Source: Takakia lepidozioides (Eukaryota > Streptophyta > Takakiopsida > Takakiales > Takakiaceae). Taken from it: 64,000 nt of DNA. The stretch covers positions 67,870,756-67,934,755 of the forward strand of contig CM060731.1 of the NCBI GenBank assembly GCA_030704615.1, written 5' to 3'. A model generated the notes under the pieces. That model did no database searches. It saw only the letters and a list, made by a program, of their open reading frames with translations, and was not told where the DNA came from. Shown here in pieces: positions 49,969 to 60,959 of the stretch. Position 1 is the stretch's first letter. Every line of letters starts with the position of its first letter. The translations under genes and the position numbers were made by a program.

Positions 49969-52900
49969 ATGTACAGTGCAGGTGGCGAATGGATGCGTAG
50001 GCGTAGAATAGATGACCGTCTATGGCGAATGGAAGAAGCTTATGCCACAAGGAATGGGCATACAAAAATGCTATGCAACTGCGATGAGTGTCATGGAGGA
50101 AAAATACTCTTGTTGGAAACAGTAAGGAATCATTACATGATACACGGGAGGGATCCTCTTCTCCAACGCTGTTCTCTTCCGGTAAGATCGTCACTTTCCC
50201 TTCAGCACTTTAGTTTGAATTTTGAATGCAATGATCCTCTTCTCCACATGTCGACATTTCGTTGGGTGATTGTAGTCAAGAAGTCATAAGATACAGACGT
50301 GAGTATGACTACGCCACTTCCGTTATCACTTTAATTAATGCACATGTCGTGTTTTCATTGGTCATGTGTAGTCATGTAGTCATATATGACTAAGTAAGTG
50401 ACTGCAACTATGACTTCAATGGTTACAAATGTCGTGTTTTGATTGGGTGTATATTCATAAGATACATACGTAAATATGACTGCATCACTGCAACGTCACC
50501 GTGCCTCCTATGTCATAATATGAACAAGTGTCACATCGTTGTTGGTCCACTCAAGATGACTATTGGGATGCAGGGATGTGAATATTCAAATGATGAAGAC
50601 GAAGGCCCTGCGGCACAGCGGGAGCCCAATGTCACAGAGAACGCAGATGAGAGTGGTGGATTGGAGGTAGAAATGCAGCGTGCATTGCAGAAAGCGTTTC
50701 TCTTTGCAGATGCAAACAGAGAGGACCCCATTCATGGTGGAACCGATCACACATTTGCCGATATGACGATGATCTCGACGATTCCGGAGACAATGAATTT
50801 GATGAGAATGCTCACCTGCACGTTGATCCCGAGTATGATAAACTCTTCCGAGCGTCGCAATGTCCACTTTTTGAAGGGTGCTCCATCAGCCGGCTGCAAG
50901 CAACTTTGACGTTGCTGAACGCATGCACTACCCACAAGTGCACCAATGCATTTGTGGATGAGCTTCTGGGATTGTTGCGCAAGAGTTTTTTTGCCTAAAG
51001 AGAATTCATTGCCGAAAACTCACTATGAAGCAAAAACCATATTGCCAAGATGGGATTGCAGTACACGACGATTCATGCCTGTGAGCGTGGTTGTGTACTC
51101 TTCCGTGGGGAGTATGAGAATGTAGACATTTGCCCAGTGTGCCGCAGTTCCCGTTACATTCCAGGTCGTGGAAGTGTGCCCAAGAAAGTATTGCGACACT
51201 TCCCTGTCATTCCAAGGTTGAAACGTATGTACCGATGTAAATCGATCGCTAACCTCATGACATGGCACGACAGACATAAGAGCCAGGATGGGTTGGTTCG
51301 ACGTCCAGCTGATAGCAAAGCATGGAGACACATTGACACCACATTTGCGGATTTTGCTGCAGAGCCACGATCTCTGCGATTTGGATTGGCCTTAGACGGT
51401 GTAAATCCCTACGGAGCTCAATCCACAAGTTGGAGCACATGGCCCGTTCTCTTGGTCAATTACAATCTGCCTCCGTGGTTAATGACCAAAAAGTTCTTTG
51501 TCATGTTAGCGCTACTGATTCCTGGTAAGGACTCTGTTACCTCGGACAACGTAGATGTTTACCTGATGCCCCTAGTGGAAGAGCTATTGGAACTATGGAG
51601 AGGGATTGCAGCTCATGATGTTTCCCGTCCTCGTGGTCAACGCGAATTCACACTGAGGGCAGTGTTGATGTGGTCAATCCATGACTACCCTGCATATGGC
51701 TTGCTCTCAGGTCAAGTGACGAAAGGTTATGCTGGTTGTCCAGCTTGTGCACCCGGCACAGCAGTTACACACATGTGGAAAAATTGTTTTCCTAGGCCAT
51801 CGAAGATTTTTGGCCCGCAATCATCCATATAGTAGGTCAAGAATGTTCAATGGCGCTACTGAGCATGGAACTCCTCCAAAAACGCAGACTGGAACACAAA
51901 TCAAGGACCTTGCAACGGCTCGCACTGCATGGGTGGAAAACGGAGGGACGCCAGATAGCAGGACAGACCCACAAAAACTCATGGACTTAAGCGATTGTCA
52001 ATTTTATATGTCTTACCTTATTGGGAGGTAATTCCTTCATGGCCTTTAAATTGGCTGTGTACATTTTTGCGTTTTCTGTTTAAATTGTGATAAGTAAATG
52101 CTCAATTGCTTATGTGTTCATTTTGTAGGGTCTCCTCATCCGCCACACGTTTGACGCAATGCATTGCGAGAAGAACTTGGCTGAAAATATTATTAAAACT
52201 ATCTTTGGTGAGAAAGACACATTGAAAGTTCGCCGTGATTTGGAGCTACTTGGGATGCGCCCGGAATTGTGGCTACAACGTGATCCTGACAGAGCAGATA
52301 TGTTAATTATGCCTCCTGCCCCTTATGTCCTCACTGAGGCTAGTTACAAGTCTTTCTGGAGATTGTGCAGAACTTGAAAGTGCCAACAGGCTACGCATCA
52401 GCTTTCAAAAAGCATGTGGTGAAGAAGAAGTTGTCAGGCATGAAATCACATGATTATCATGTGCTCATGCAGCAAATTATACCGCTTGCTATCCGTGGGC
52501 TCATGCCAAGTGGTCCTCGAAGGGCCATTTTGCGAGTATGTCGTGTATTTAAGAAGTTGTGTGCAAAAGTGGTGAATCCTGTAGAGTATGAGGAATTGAG
52601 AACTGAAGCAGTTCTCACTCTGTGTCTTATAGAGAAGGAGTTCCCACCATCATTTTTTGATGTGATGACACATCTGGTTGTTCACCTAGTGGATGAGTTG
52701 TACTTATGCGGGCCCGTAGCATCTCGTTGGATGTACCCCATGGAGCGGGCAATGAAAGATATGAAGGACTACGTAAGAAACATGGCAAGGCCCGAGGGGA
52801 GCATGGCAGAAGGATACCAATTTGAAGAAGCATTGGGTTTTTGCACAGAGTATATGGTAGGATTTGATGGAAGTGTACGAAGGGTGTGGGATGCAGATGA

Positions 52901-54109
52901 GGCAGAATCTGTGGAACGTGAAGTTGTGGAAGGAAGTTCTAAAGTCCGAAAATTGAATGACCTGTGTGATATTATACATGAGTACATCATTCAGAACCAT
53001 CCTCGTCTATCAGTCATGTTGGGGTAAGAAATCTACTTCATTGACATTCAGATTTCCAAGTTTTAGTCATTTATCATTAGTTGGCATATGGCGTCTTTTC
53101 AAATCTCCCACGCCACCTCTGTCAATCTCCTGGCTGACCCTCGGATTGTGACAGGATATATGAAGCAGAGTCCACACGGATAGAAGCCAGACGACGCTTG
53201 TTTCGTGAGGAGCAAGGGCTGGAAGGCATGAGCAGTCCCACGGCAATTCAGTACCCTCCTGATTTGCATCCTTGTCCTCCATTTGCTGTTTGGCTCCCTC
53301 AAGGTGTACGGGATCATCTCTCAATTCAATCAGATGGGCTTGATCCTACAACACGTGAGGAATTACTGGATCTTTCAAGGCCTCCATCATTTACTGCCCT
53401 GTCATTCAAGAGTATGACAGCGTATGATAACCATTACAGGGTTACATCCCCCGGCATGAACACAACAAGTATGGTGTCTTTTGATTGTGGAGTCTCATCT
53501 GTTTTCCAGCACCAGCCCATTACCAACAATTCAGGCAATGACATGGAGGAACCTACAAGATATGTGGGTCTTATAAGGGAGATTTTGCAAATTGACTATG
53601 GCCAAACACAGCCTATAGTGTTTTTGTGTTCGTGGGTACGGGCGAGTCGCGTGGGTCGTCAACCTATGTCAATGAAGCAGGATGATGCTGGCTTCACACT
53701 TGTCAATTTTAACCGTATGCTTCCACCTTCTGAGCAACCTTTTGTGTTTCCTGGGCAGGTTGATCAAGTGTTTTTTTCTGATTGTGTGAAGGAGCCGGGG
53801 TGGAAAGTCGTCCTGGAGAAGAGCCCCCGAGCACGTAGAGTGGTCTGCGACATATCAATTGATAATGATGATGTGGCGGAAGTGGAAGGATTGTTAGCCC
53901 CACAAAGACTAGAGGAGACTGTGGTTACTGATGGCCCAACATGCAGCCGAGCGGTACCGGTTACTCCAGAGCAGGTGGCCTCCTTGTACCTCCGAGCACC
54001 CCGTATACGTGGTGATGATGTTCACCCAACCCTTGGAGAAGATGAAGTCTGTGATGAAGACAATGATACATGTAGTGACCCAGACATAGATGAGGATGAT
54101 GAAGATTAG
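49969..54109 (+). pseudogene. Element C CACTA transposase (TNP2 with DUF4218 and DUF4216), frameshifted
   Basis: The first exon, 49969-50181, has a cysteine motif (CNCDECHGG) and ends at a GTAAG donor. It joins in phase to an acidic exon from about 50557. TNP2 follows at 51050-51830 (HACERGCVLFRGEYE, VLRHFPVIPRLKRMYR, DGVNPYG, FFVMLALLIPGKDSVT), continuing past a shift near 51786. After an intron (52029-52128) comes MHCEKNLAENIIKTIF. DUF4218 is at 52440-52860 (MKSHDYHVLMQQI, LCLIEKEFPPSFFDVMTHL, SRWMYPMERAMKD). After an intron (53024-53154) comes DUF4216 (GLIREILQIDYG, FLCSWVRASRVGR, VDQVFFSDCVK) and an acidic tail. Frame changes near 50760, 50990, 51045, 51786 and 52350 break it. Homopolymer sequencing errors could account for some. 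It is divergent from the minus-strand gene. Confidence 0.88.
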
Positions 54110-54179
54110 ATATGCGCGATTTGTGCACTCCAGTTATAGACCATGCATGATAGTTTAAGGTGGTAACACTCCCTTCGCA

Positions 54180-54450
54180 TTCCCATTAAGATGTCATGCT
54201 TGGACACTGGATTTTATGATCAATTATGGAGTGCTTTCCTTTCAGCACCCTTTATTCATTTGTTGTTGCAATTGGCTTTGGACCAACCCGTGCTGGTACC
54301 ATTGCCATGGGTTCTTCCTGCAATGTTTTCTTGCCATGGATTCGGCACACGCCACGAAAGGCCATCCAGACCATCCTCTGGAAATGCTCCAATGTTGTTT
54401 CAAACATCTCCACATTGCAATGGATACAACACTGACATTAGATGAGTGAA
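54180..54450 (-). pseudogene. PPR E-motif fragment in element C
   Basis: On the minus strand this reads NVEMFETTLEHFQ and MVWMAFRGVCRIHG, which resembles the E motif that ends PLS-class PPR proteins. A diverged second copy is at about 54790-54930 (GNVDIAET, HFQRTVWMA). Orientation is opposite to the transposase, as in the PPR block near element A. Confidence 0.6.
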
Positions 54451-54474
54451 AGTGAGACTAGACCTCCAGCCAGC

Positions 54475-54640
54475 CGGCTTTCCCACATCAAATTGAAGGG
54501 GATCTGTAGATTATAGATAACGGCTGTTGCCTTCTCAATGTCTTTTCCAATGACCTCTGCAATGAACTGGGGTATAAGATCCTTCAAATCACAAGTTTGA
54601 GCATCACGCACAAGCCACTTACGGGGATAGAGTTTCCAAT
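54475..54640 (-). pseudogene. RPS3A: Captured fragment of 40S ribosomal protein S3a (eS1), copy 1
   Basis: The minus strand encodes VRDAQTCDLKDLIPQFI, then EVIGKDIEKATAVIYNLQ, then a jump to FDVGK. This matches the C-terminal third of plant RPS3A (CDLKDLVAKFIPEVIGKxIEKATxxIYPLQ ... KAPKFDxGKLMEVH). About 15 residues between IYxLQ and KFDVGK are missing, so this is an internally deleted fragment. It lies within the right part of CACTA element C and is not functional. Confidence 0.85.
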
Positions 54641-55202
54641 GCGAACCATTGGTCTTTTATTGATAGCATTGTTGTAAAATACATGGACCAACATGGTCAA
54701 TTTCGGGAATGACATATAGTACGCTTTCATGTACTATGTAAGCATGCAACTATGTACCAGTGACGTGGCTTGTTCGCCACTTAACCTGTTTGCCCATTCA
54801 GCCAGCTCCACATTGTCATGGATTTTGCATGCTGGATTGTGAGGCCATCCACACCGTCCTCTGGAAATGCTATCATGGGGTTTCAGCTATGTCCACATTT
54901 CCCTGGATTATGCCTGCACGAAGCAAGGCCAACTACATTCAGCACCCTCCACTTTATTATAGTATTGCAGCAACATTCAAAGCACTTCAATTTGTATCCA
55001 TCGAAAACATCTAGGCTGGAAAAGACATTGTTGCAGCAGAACTTAGGAAAGTACTTCTCCCCTTCCACTACACACGTGAAATGAAAGAAGCCAACCAACA
55101 GCATACCAGCCAAGAAAAGAGCCAATATATGCAGTGAAGGTCGACACTAAATGAAACTTATCCAACACTTACATTAGAGGAGGGAAGCTAAGTCTTACCT
55201 CC

Positions 55203-55345
55203 ATAAGCTTGCCCACATCAAATTTGGGAGCTTTCAGAATTTCTCATTTCCGGTTGAATGAACTTGGCTACAAGATCTTTCAAATCGCAAGTTTGAGCTT
55301 CACACACAATGAACTTGCAGGGATTGAGCTTCCAATGCAAACCAG
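55203..55345 (-). pseudogene. RPS3A: Captured fragment of RPS3A, copy 2, with a splice donor
   Basis: The minus strand encodes EAQTCDLKDLVAKFI and then, after a deletion and a frame change, FNRK-stop-EILKAPKFDVGKLME followed immediately by GTAAGA. The retained donor shows that genomic DNA, not cDNA, was captured. The surrounding sequence is duplicated with copy 1: GATAGCATTGTTGTAAAA is shared by about 54663 and 55357. The middle segment present in copy 1 (EVIGKDIEKAT) is absent here, so the two copies lost different parts. Confidence 0.85.
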
Positions 55346-55689
55346 GAGTCTTATATTGATAGCATTGTTGTAAAACACATGGACCAACAATGACAGTCTC
55401 TGGAATGACATATAGTACAGTAATGACATATAGTACAGCATGCCGCTTCCAGTTGACCATCTACCCATGTAGGTTTCTTGTACCTATCCTTCCACAGGGA
55501 ATCATAGGTAATGTGGAGCTTGAAATCCAGCCCTCTTGGATGAATGTGGACCCACACTCTATCCCTGCTCCTTCAGCTATCCATGCCTCTGACAGCCTAC
55601 AATTCTACCAGCAAACACCCCAACCATACTGGTGTGGAGTTCTTCCCCAAAATACCCCAACCCTACTTATCACAATCTGAAATGCATCT

Positions 55690-56260
55690 GCTTTTCTCTG
55701 TAGTCCAACAGGCATTCGCCTTTTTGTCTCCATTGTCCCACCATTGGGGTCGGAAAGTGTTCACCCCAAAGCTTCTCCTCACCTCTATTATATGTTTTTG
55801 GATACTTCCCTGCTGCCACACTGGCAGTAACTTGCCAAAGTCACTCCAAACCACCACAGATGTACCCAACGACCTAACTTACAGAATTCAATATGCATCT
55901 TGCGGCCGAGTCTGATGAGAGGGCAACACAGGCTGAAATAGGTTGAAGAAGAAGGTGCCCTACCACATTGTCCTTGACCTGTCCTGACCCATGGAGGATT
56001 TGACCGATGACCTCTTGTGTGTGCTGCTTGTGTCTGTAGTCAGGTAATGTCGGATTGGTCTGTCAGATCGAACCACTAGCGTAGATGAGTAGTCAGAGAT
56101 TGAAACACGCTTGCTAAGACCAAGCTGACTCTCCCAAGAACGGCGAGCTCGCTTGTCCTCGTCTCGTCTCCTCCTCCTCTTCTCCTTCGTGCATCATTTG
56201 CTCAACGCCTCCATCCCACGCCCCTGCATATCCTGCTATCATCGCGTTCCATCCCTCAGC
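55690..56260. repeat. Block shared with the element A cargo
   Basis: 55690-55960 matches parts of 36160-36250, 36830-37000 and 37170-37260, including TCGCCTTTTTG..CATTGTCCCACC, GATACTTTCCTGCTGCCACA and GCCGAGTCTGATGAGAGGG. Around 56190-56250 a minus-strand PPR remnant is visible from GCCTCCATCCCACGCCCCTG. The two CACTA regions therefore carry related cargo. Confidence 0.7.
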
Positions 56261-56399
56261 TATGTGGTGTGGCGCATGAGACAAAAAAATGCCAAGTCCC
56301 AGCCCTCCTTTCTGTTCACGATTACACTAATGGGCAACCTTATTAGCAAAAATTTTAACTTTTTTAAACCTAATGGGCAACCTTATTTGCATTATATGT

Positions 56400-56721
56400 G
56401 CCTTCAAAATGACACGTGTAGTGATGTAGTCGTATAAATAGAGCTCTGAAACCATCTTCAGTCATGGAGTCATAAGATTTCAAACGTCGTCCACGTGTAG
56501 TCAAACATATCACACTAGTCATATAAACCATCCCTGTCATCATGGTCAACAATGTTTGACCAATGCTCCCTAACTTTCTGGAGTCATGTAGTGATATCCA
56601 TTACTACAAAGTCATAAAACTAAAACTGTAATGCATTTCAGCGCTCTGTAGTCATGTACCTAGTGCAGTTTTTATGACTCCGCCAAACCTGTAGTCCTAA
56701 AAACGCTCATCTCTTGTAGTG
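56400..56721 (-). repeat. Element C right subterminal repeats and TIR
   Basis: GTAGTCATA/TATGACTAC-type words and CACGTGTAGT recur, as in the left subterminal region. The TIR occupies 56693-56721 and ends GTAGTG. Confidence 0.8.
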
Positions 56722-56904
56722 CATGATGCTCAGGAAGTTGTTGACATCACTTGAGAGACTAATAATGCACTAAATGAGTTGTTTGAACCACTGAGGAGAG
56801 ACTGTCATGCATCACAACCACTTTAGACATGGAAGTATATAGAGCTCATAAAGGAATCTGATTTGTATAGGACTGCAATCTGTCGGAATGTTCTTGAAAT
56901 GGTG

Positions 56905-57745
56905 TCACCAATTGCAGGATCTGTTGCAACGCTACTTACTGGATCCCATGCATTGCGAAAAAGTTTTTTTGTGAAAACTTGTTGAAGACGATTTTTGGAC
57001 GGAAGGACACGGTGAAGGTGAGGAACAACATGGAGGTAATCGGCATCAGACGTCACTTGTGGCTTCGGCCTGATCCACAAAACCCTTCACGTATCATGAA
57101 ACCAGCAGCATCGTATGTTCTCAACCCCGCTGAAATCACGATATTTCTTGATACTTTGGGGGCTATCAAAACTCCTTTGGGATTTGCAGGTGCATTTCAG
57201 AAACACATACACCCATCTAGGAAACATTTGATGAGTATGAAGTCCCATGATTATCACGTTTTAATGCAACAGATTTTACCTGTGTGTATTCGCCATTGCA
57301 TGGCTCTAGGCACACGTGGGGTCATTATGCGTATGAGTCGCATTTTCCGCCGGATTTGTGCCAAAGTATGGGACCCTAATGAAATAGATTCATTGCGTGA
57401 GGATGTTGCTATAATCTTGTGTCTGTTAGAGAAAGAGTTCCCCCCTTCTTTCTTTGATGTCATGACCCATTTGCTAGTTCATCTCGTAGATGAACTAGAC
57501 ACATGTGGTCCGGCGTCTTCACGGTGGATGTATCCCATGGAGCGTTACATGAAAGATCTCAAGGGATACGTTAGGAATTACGCAAAGCCAGAAGGGAGTA
57601 TGGCTGCAGGGTATGTTCTTGATGAGGCCATGGGGTTCATGAGTGAGTATAAGCAATCATTTGATGCAATTCAACGGCGGATTTGGGATGCAAATGCGGA
57701 GGAAGGGGTTGAGAACGAGGTCTTGGAAGGTGTCGGCAAAAAGCG
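56905..57745 (+). pseudogene. Element B CACTA transposase, 3' part (DUF4218)
   Basis: After an acceptor-like TTGCAG near 56905 this reads DPMHCEK, then (after a slip in a T-run near 56965) ENLLKTIFGRKDTVKVRNNMEV. It continues open to about 57745 through MKSHDYHVLMQQILPVCIRH, LCLLEKEFPPSFFDVMTHLL, SRWMYPMERYMKDLKGYVRN and PEGSMAAGYVLDEAMGFMSEY. It corresponds to 52140-52930 of element C, about two-thirds identical by eye. It continues the B transposase that stops at 44.1 kb, separated by the 12.5-kb element C. DUF4216 and B's right end are missing; the frame runs into CACAGCC repeats at 57770-57890. Confidence 0.82.
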
Positions 57746-57769
57746 GGACTATGGCCATAGCAGAGAACA

Positions 57770-57890
57770 CATGTGTTCACACAGCCATCACAACCTACCA
57801 CGGCCTGTCACAACATATCACAGCCTATCCCTGCCTGTCACAGCCCAACACAGGCAACACAGCCCACACAGGTTGCACAGTCCATAATGG
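57770..57890 (+). repeat. CACAGCC/CACAACC short tandem repeat
   Basis: A degenerate 9-11-bp repeat (CACAGCCTATC, CACAACATAT, CACAGCCCAA) directly follows the transposase remnant and marks where element B is truncated. Confidence 0.7.
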
Positions 57891-57904
57891 CAGTGACAAA
57901 TGGA

Positions 57905-58012
57905 CACGAGTTAATGTCAGTAAAGTGGCCGATAAGTATAAAGTAGCAAGATTTGACCCCAGAATCATCTGGGTGGCACTAAGAGCACTTAACCAACTAA
58001 GCTATTGACTGT
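57905..58012 (-). mobile_element. tRNA-derived SINE head
   Basis: On the minus strand TAGCTTAGTTGG (perfect pol III A-box type) is followed about 45 bp later by a B-box-like GGGGTCAAATC. A tRNA-type cloverleaf is not convincing, so a SINE is preferred over a tRNA gene. Confidence 0.55.
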
Positions 58013-58735
58013 TGGTAGGGGTCCAATTTTTGAAAAAAATCAAACTATTGCACTCGGTGTTTAAGGATTAAACCAATGTTGTTGCTTTGAAGTTGGGGCC
58101 GATTGGGAGTGCACATAGAACCTATTAATTCATGTATGTCCATGGAGCCGTCCCGGCAGCAAAGTTGTGCCGGAGAGAAATCTGGCTACCAATGATGGGC
58201 TTCACTATAAATCATCTCCTTGACCATACAATAAAGATGACAGGACATACTACATCATATATAGATTACAGTTTTTATTTTTTTAAGAAGAAATTCACAA
58301 ATGATCCCAAGCTTCCCCATGTTGATCGGAAGGCCTGGAGGAGTGCTTCCTTCACCTGTTTGGCTCGAAGGGCCATTTCCGCTGTCTCCACCTCCAATAA
58401 TCGGCCACCAAAAGGCCATACTACATCATATATAGATTACAGTTTTTATTTTTTTACGAAGAAATATCTATCGTTCATCAATTTTGTATGGAGCATCAGC
58501 ACCAAAATCAGTTTGATCCTATTCCACCTGAAGATAAACCTCCCTTGGTTCCCACAAGCAATTGAAGTAGGTTACTTCAGAAATGAATGAAGATTTTTAA
58601 TCGACTAGGAATGAACTTAAGTAGATCTTAGCCGGGTGTGCACAGGCTTATGGATGAGCTCATTTATGCATCCATTAGGAGCAGTATCTGTTCACATTTC
58701 ATCCCTATGCACCCTGGTTATGTCTGGTAAATTTC
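58013..58735. other. Intergenic with a 49-bp direct repeat
   Basis: 58246-58294 and 58417-58465 share CATACTACATCATATATAGA, followed by a T-run and AGAAGAAAT, with one mismatch. The segment between (about 120 bp) may be one unit of a larger duplication. No gene is supported. Confidence 0.7.
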
Positions 58736-58739
58736 ATAG

Positions 58740-58985
58740 AAACCGCTGCTGTTTGGGAAACCGCGCGGGGCATAACTTACGGCGCAGTGCAGAGCCGGGC
58801 AGTTGAGATATTTCTCGGGAGCCCGCACGCAGATATTTGCGGGCTTGCCGCGCAGGCCACATATTTCTGGGGCAGCCCTGACGCGGCAGGCCCCTGTCAA
58901 ATCCTCCCCATCCCCCGGCGTCCCGACGGCGCGCGACGGACGGCACTGACGGCGAGAGCCCACCGTCACGGTGGACCCGGACATT
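58740..58985. other. GC-rich island of unknown origin
   Basis: About 245 bp of strongly GC-rich sequence (CCGCGCGGGGC, GACGGCGCGCGACGG) in AT-rich surroundings. Open frames exist in several phases without recognisable similarity. CpG is frequent, which is unusual for old methylated DNA. Confidence 0.5.
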
Positions 58986-59384
58986 TATTTCTGGCTATTC
59001 ACCAGATCCTAGGTCAGATATTTTATGAAAAGTGAGTCTTTCCTGTCGTAGATTTGTCAGACAGTGAATGTAAGACAAAGATAAAAGATAAAGATAAAGT
59101 TTCTTTAACGTCCAGTGAATTTACAAAGCCTACTGTAAAGAAAAAGGCTCCATAAGGGCGGATAAAAAAGATATAGGTCCCAAATTCGGGGAGGGGTTAT
59201 TTCTTAAAGGGAGAGCAATGGAGCGGCCCAATGTGGAGGGAGGTGAATGGGTGTTGGAAATGGCTGCTATGTGAGGCCATGTGTAGAGGAGACGAGAGGA
59301 TATTGAGGCGGTGGGGGCGATGTTGCCCTCCTTGTAAAATGCTCGACCACCACTTGACTCTGTTGGGGAGTACATAGAGTTAAT

Positions 59385-59557
59385 AATAATATATGACGCC
59401 TCCCAAAGGGAGTGTAAATTATGGTGTCTCTTAACCCAGAAGGGCTACTTGCCTTCCGGTAGGAAGATGGACACCTTTGTGACACCAGCCGGTGGATCAA
59501 CCCCACAACCACTTCTGAGGTGGTATGTGCCCATTATCAGTGGGCTACAACTTGGTT
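59385..59557 (-). mobile_element. tRNA-derived SINE copy
   Basis: On the minus strand it starts AACCAAGTTGTAGCCCACTG (A-box-like TAGCCCACTGATAATGGG), has a B-box-like GGTTGATCC, then GTGTCACAAAGGTGTCC, GGAAGGCAAGTAGCCC and GAGACACCATAATTTAC, and ends GGGAGGCGTCATAT. It is the inverted equivalent of the copies at 60386 and 61576. Confidence 0.8.
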
Positions 59558-60385
59558 ATCATATATAGAGAAGGTGAGGGTTGTGCTTTGTAGCTGAGCC
59601 TCTCCCACCTCAACCTTATTTAGATGGGCTCTGCAAGCAATGCCCTTTTTAAAATAAAGTGGAACTTCAATCATCTAAAAATGAATAGAAGGTAGGGAAG
59701 TTAGTGGGGTTTGCAAAAACGAATCAAATCTAGCATATATATGTTTGGATTCACCTTAGCTTAGGTCAAGGTGGGGTTGAAAAGACACATGTAGGGATGA
59801 TACACTTGCATTAATAAAAGCTTACATCTCCAATGATTTTTGCTGAAAATTACTTTTTCATTTTTTGATAAAGGAAACAGGCTGGGAGCAACAACTCACA
59901 ATTGATCTACTACTAAAGTATACTCATAGACCATGTAACTGATCCTATAAAAGTAGCAGTACCCTATATCCGCCTATGATTTGCATTTCAGTTTGCTAAC
60001 GTATTACCTCGATGGTCGTGCAATGTGCTCACGCTGGTATTTTTTCCTGCTCACCGGATACCAACCCCCCAAAGCAGCCTGCTAGAGCTTTTGTGGGTTT
60101 TGGCAGGGCCTGGATATGCCCTGTAAAAAATAAAAAATAAAATAAGTGACGCCTCCCAACTAAAGTGCAAATTATGTTGTCTCTTCATCCCCATGTCACA
60201 CCTTGACCCATAGATCACCTAGGTTGTGCACAAGCAAGGCACAAACTCTTGATCACTGGGCTATCCACTCTAGTGCGATAGGCCATGTATTTGCGATGTT
60301 GACATTGCGTGTTTATCATGTGTTGGGGATTGGACAAACAACGCATATAGAAAGATGAGGTACATATATTGGGTGTTTTCGACAA
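59558..60385. other. Intergenic, with a SINE tail fragment at about 60131-60190
   Basis: GTGACGCCTCCCAA...GCAAATTATG on the plus strand matches the 3' tail of the SINE family in inverse orientation. Elsewhere no gene is seen. Confidence 0.5.
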
Positions 60386-60566
60386 CAACCAAGTTGTAGC
60401 CCAGTGATAATGGGCACATACCTATTACCACCTCAAAAGTGATTGTGGGTCCAATCCACCGATTGGTGTCACAAAGGTGTCCACCTTCGTACCGGAATGC
60501 AGTAGCCTTTTGCAGTCAAGAGACACCATAATATTACGCTTCCTTTGGAAGACATCATATAACATC
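60386..60566 (+). mobile_element. tRNA-derived SINE copy
   Basis: CAACCAAGTTGTAGCCCAGT opens the copy, followed by a B-box-like GGGTCCAATCC, GTGTCACAAAGGTGTCCACC, AGTAGCC and GAGACACCATAAT. It shares these blocks with 59385-59557 and 61576-61745. Confidence 0.8.
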
Positions 60567-60875
60567 ATGGGTGTATCGGAGATGCACCTTTGGCAGGGAG
60601 TAAACAAACAGATGGCCAGGGCGGGATTGCCCCCGCCGGACAACGCACAAGCAAATTGGGCTAGAGTCCGAAGGGTGTACGAGGAACACCCAAATGTTCC
60701 AATGGAAGGAGGGTTCCATTTTCTGCAGAGCTTGTCGGAGTACACAACCAAACTTGTGGCGCCAGCTTTCAGAGAGGACCACCGTTCCATGTGTCTTGCA
60801 TGGAAGAATGGTCCTACTTGGAGTGTTGGTTTTCTCAATTGTTTTTTTTGTTTCTATAGCAATTTGTGTCTCTAG
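60567..60875 (+). other. Open coding-like remnant, unrecognised
   Basis: After the SINE, one frame stays open with a protein-like composition (ARAGLPPPDNAQANWARVR, HPNVPMEGGFHFLQ, FREDHRSMCLAWKNG). It could be an exon of a decayed gene. No domain is recognised and no start codon or upstream exon is evident. Confidence 0.35.
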
Positions 60876-60959
60876 TAGGTGGAAGTCCGATCCATGTGAA
60901 ATTATGTTTTATTTCAATTATTGGCTTGATTTCTGAGTTTCATGATACTATATTTTATT

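Larger units (their letters stand above)
44257..56721 (+). mobile_element. CACTA element C (12,465 bp), inserted into element B
   Basis: Left terminus CACTACAACAGATGAACG at 44257 and right terminus, read inwards on the minus strand, CACTACAAGAGATGAGCG ending at 56721. The terminal inverted repeats match at 26 of 29 positions. The flanking trinucleotides are CAT at 44254-44256 and CAT at 56722-56724, the 3-bp target duplication expected of CACTA elements. The order from left is subterminal repeats, a minus-strand TNP1/TnpA-like gene with a HAD domain, the plus-strand TNP2 transposase, captured PPR and RPS3A fragments, and right subterminal repeats. The transposase has several frameshifts, so movement would need a transposase supplied in trans. 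Confidence 0.93.

Noticed and set aside
54216-54449. Plus-strand Cys/Trp-rich reading frames
   Set aside because: They are antisense to the PPR E-motif fragment and have no independent support.
57905-58012. tRNA gene on the minus strand
   Set aside because: A and B boxes are present but the anticodon and acceptor arms do not pair convincingly; a SINE head is the better reading.
60477-60875. 132-residue gene starting inside a SINE
   Set aside because: The first part of the frame is SINE sequence; only the later part has coding character, so it is listed as a remnant rather than a gene.
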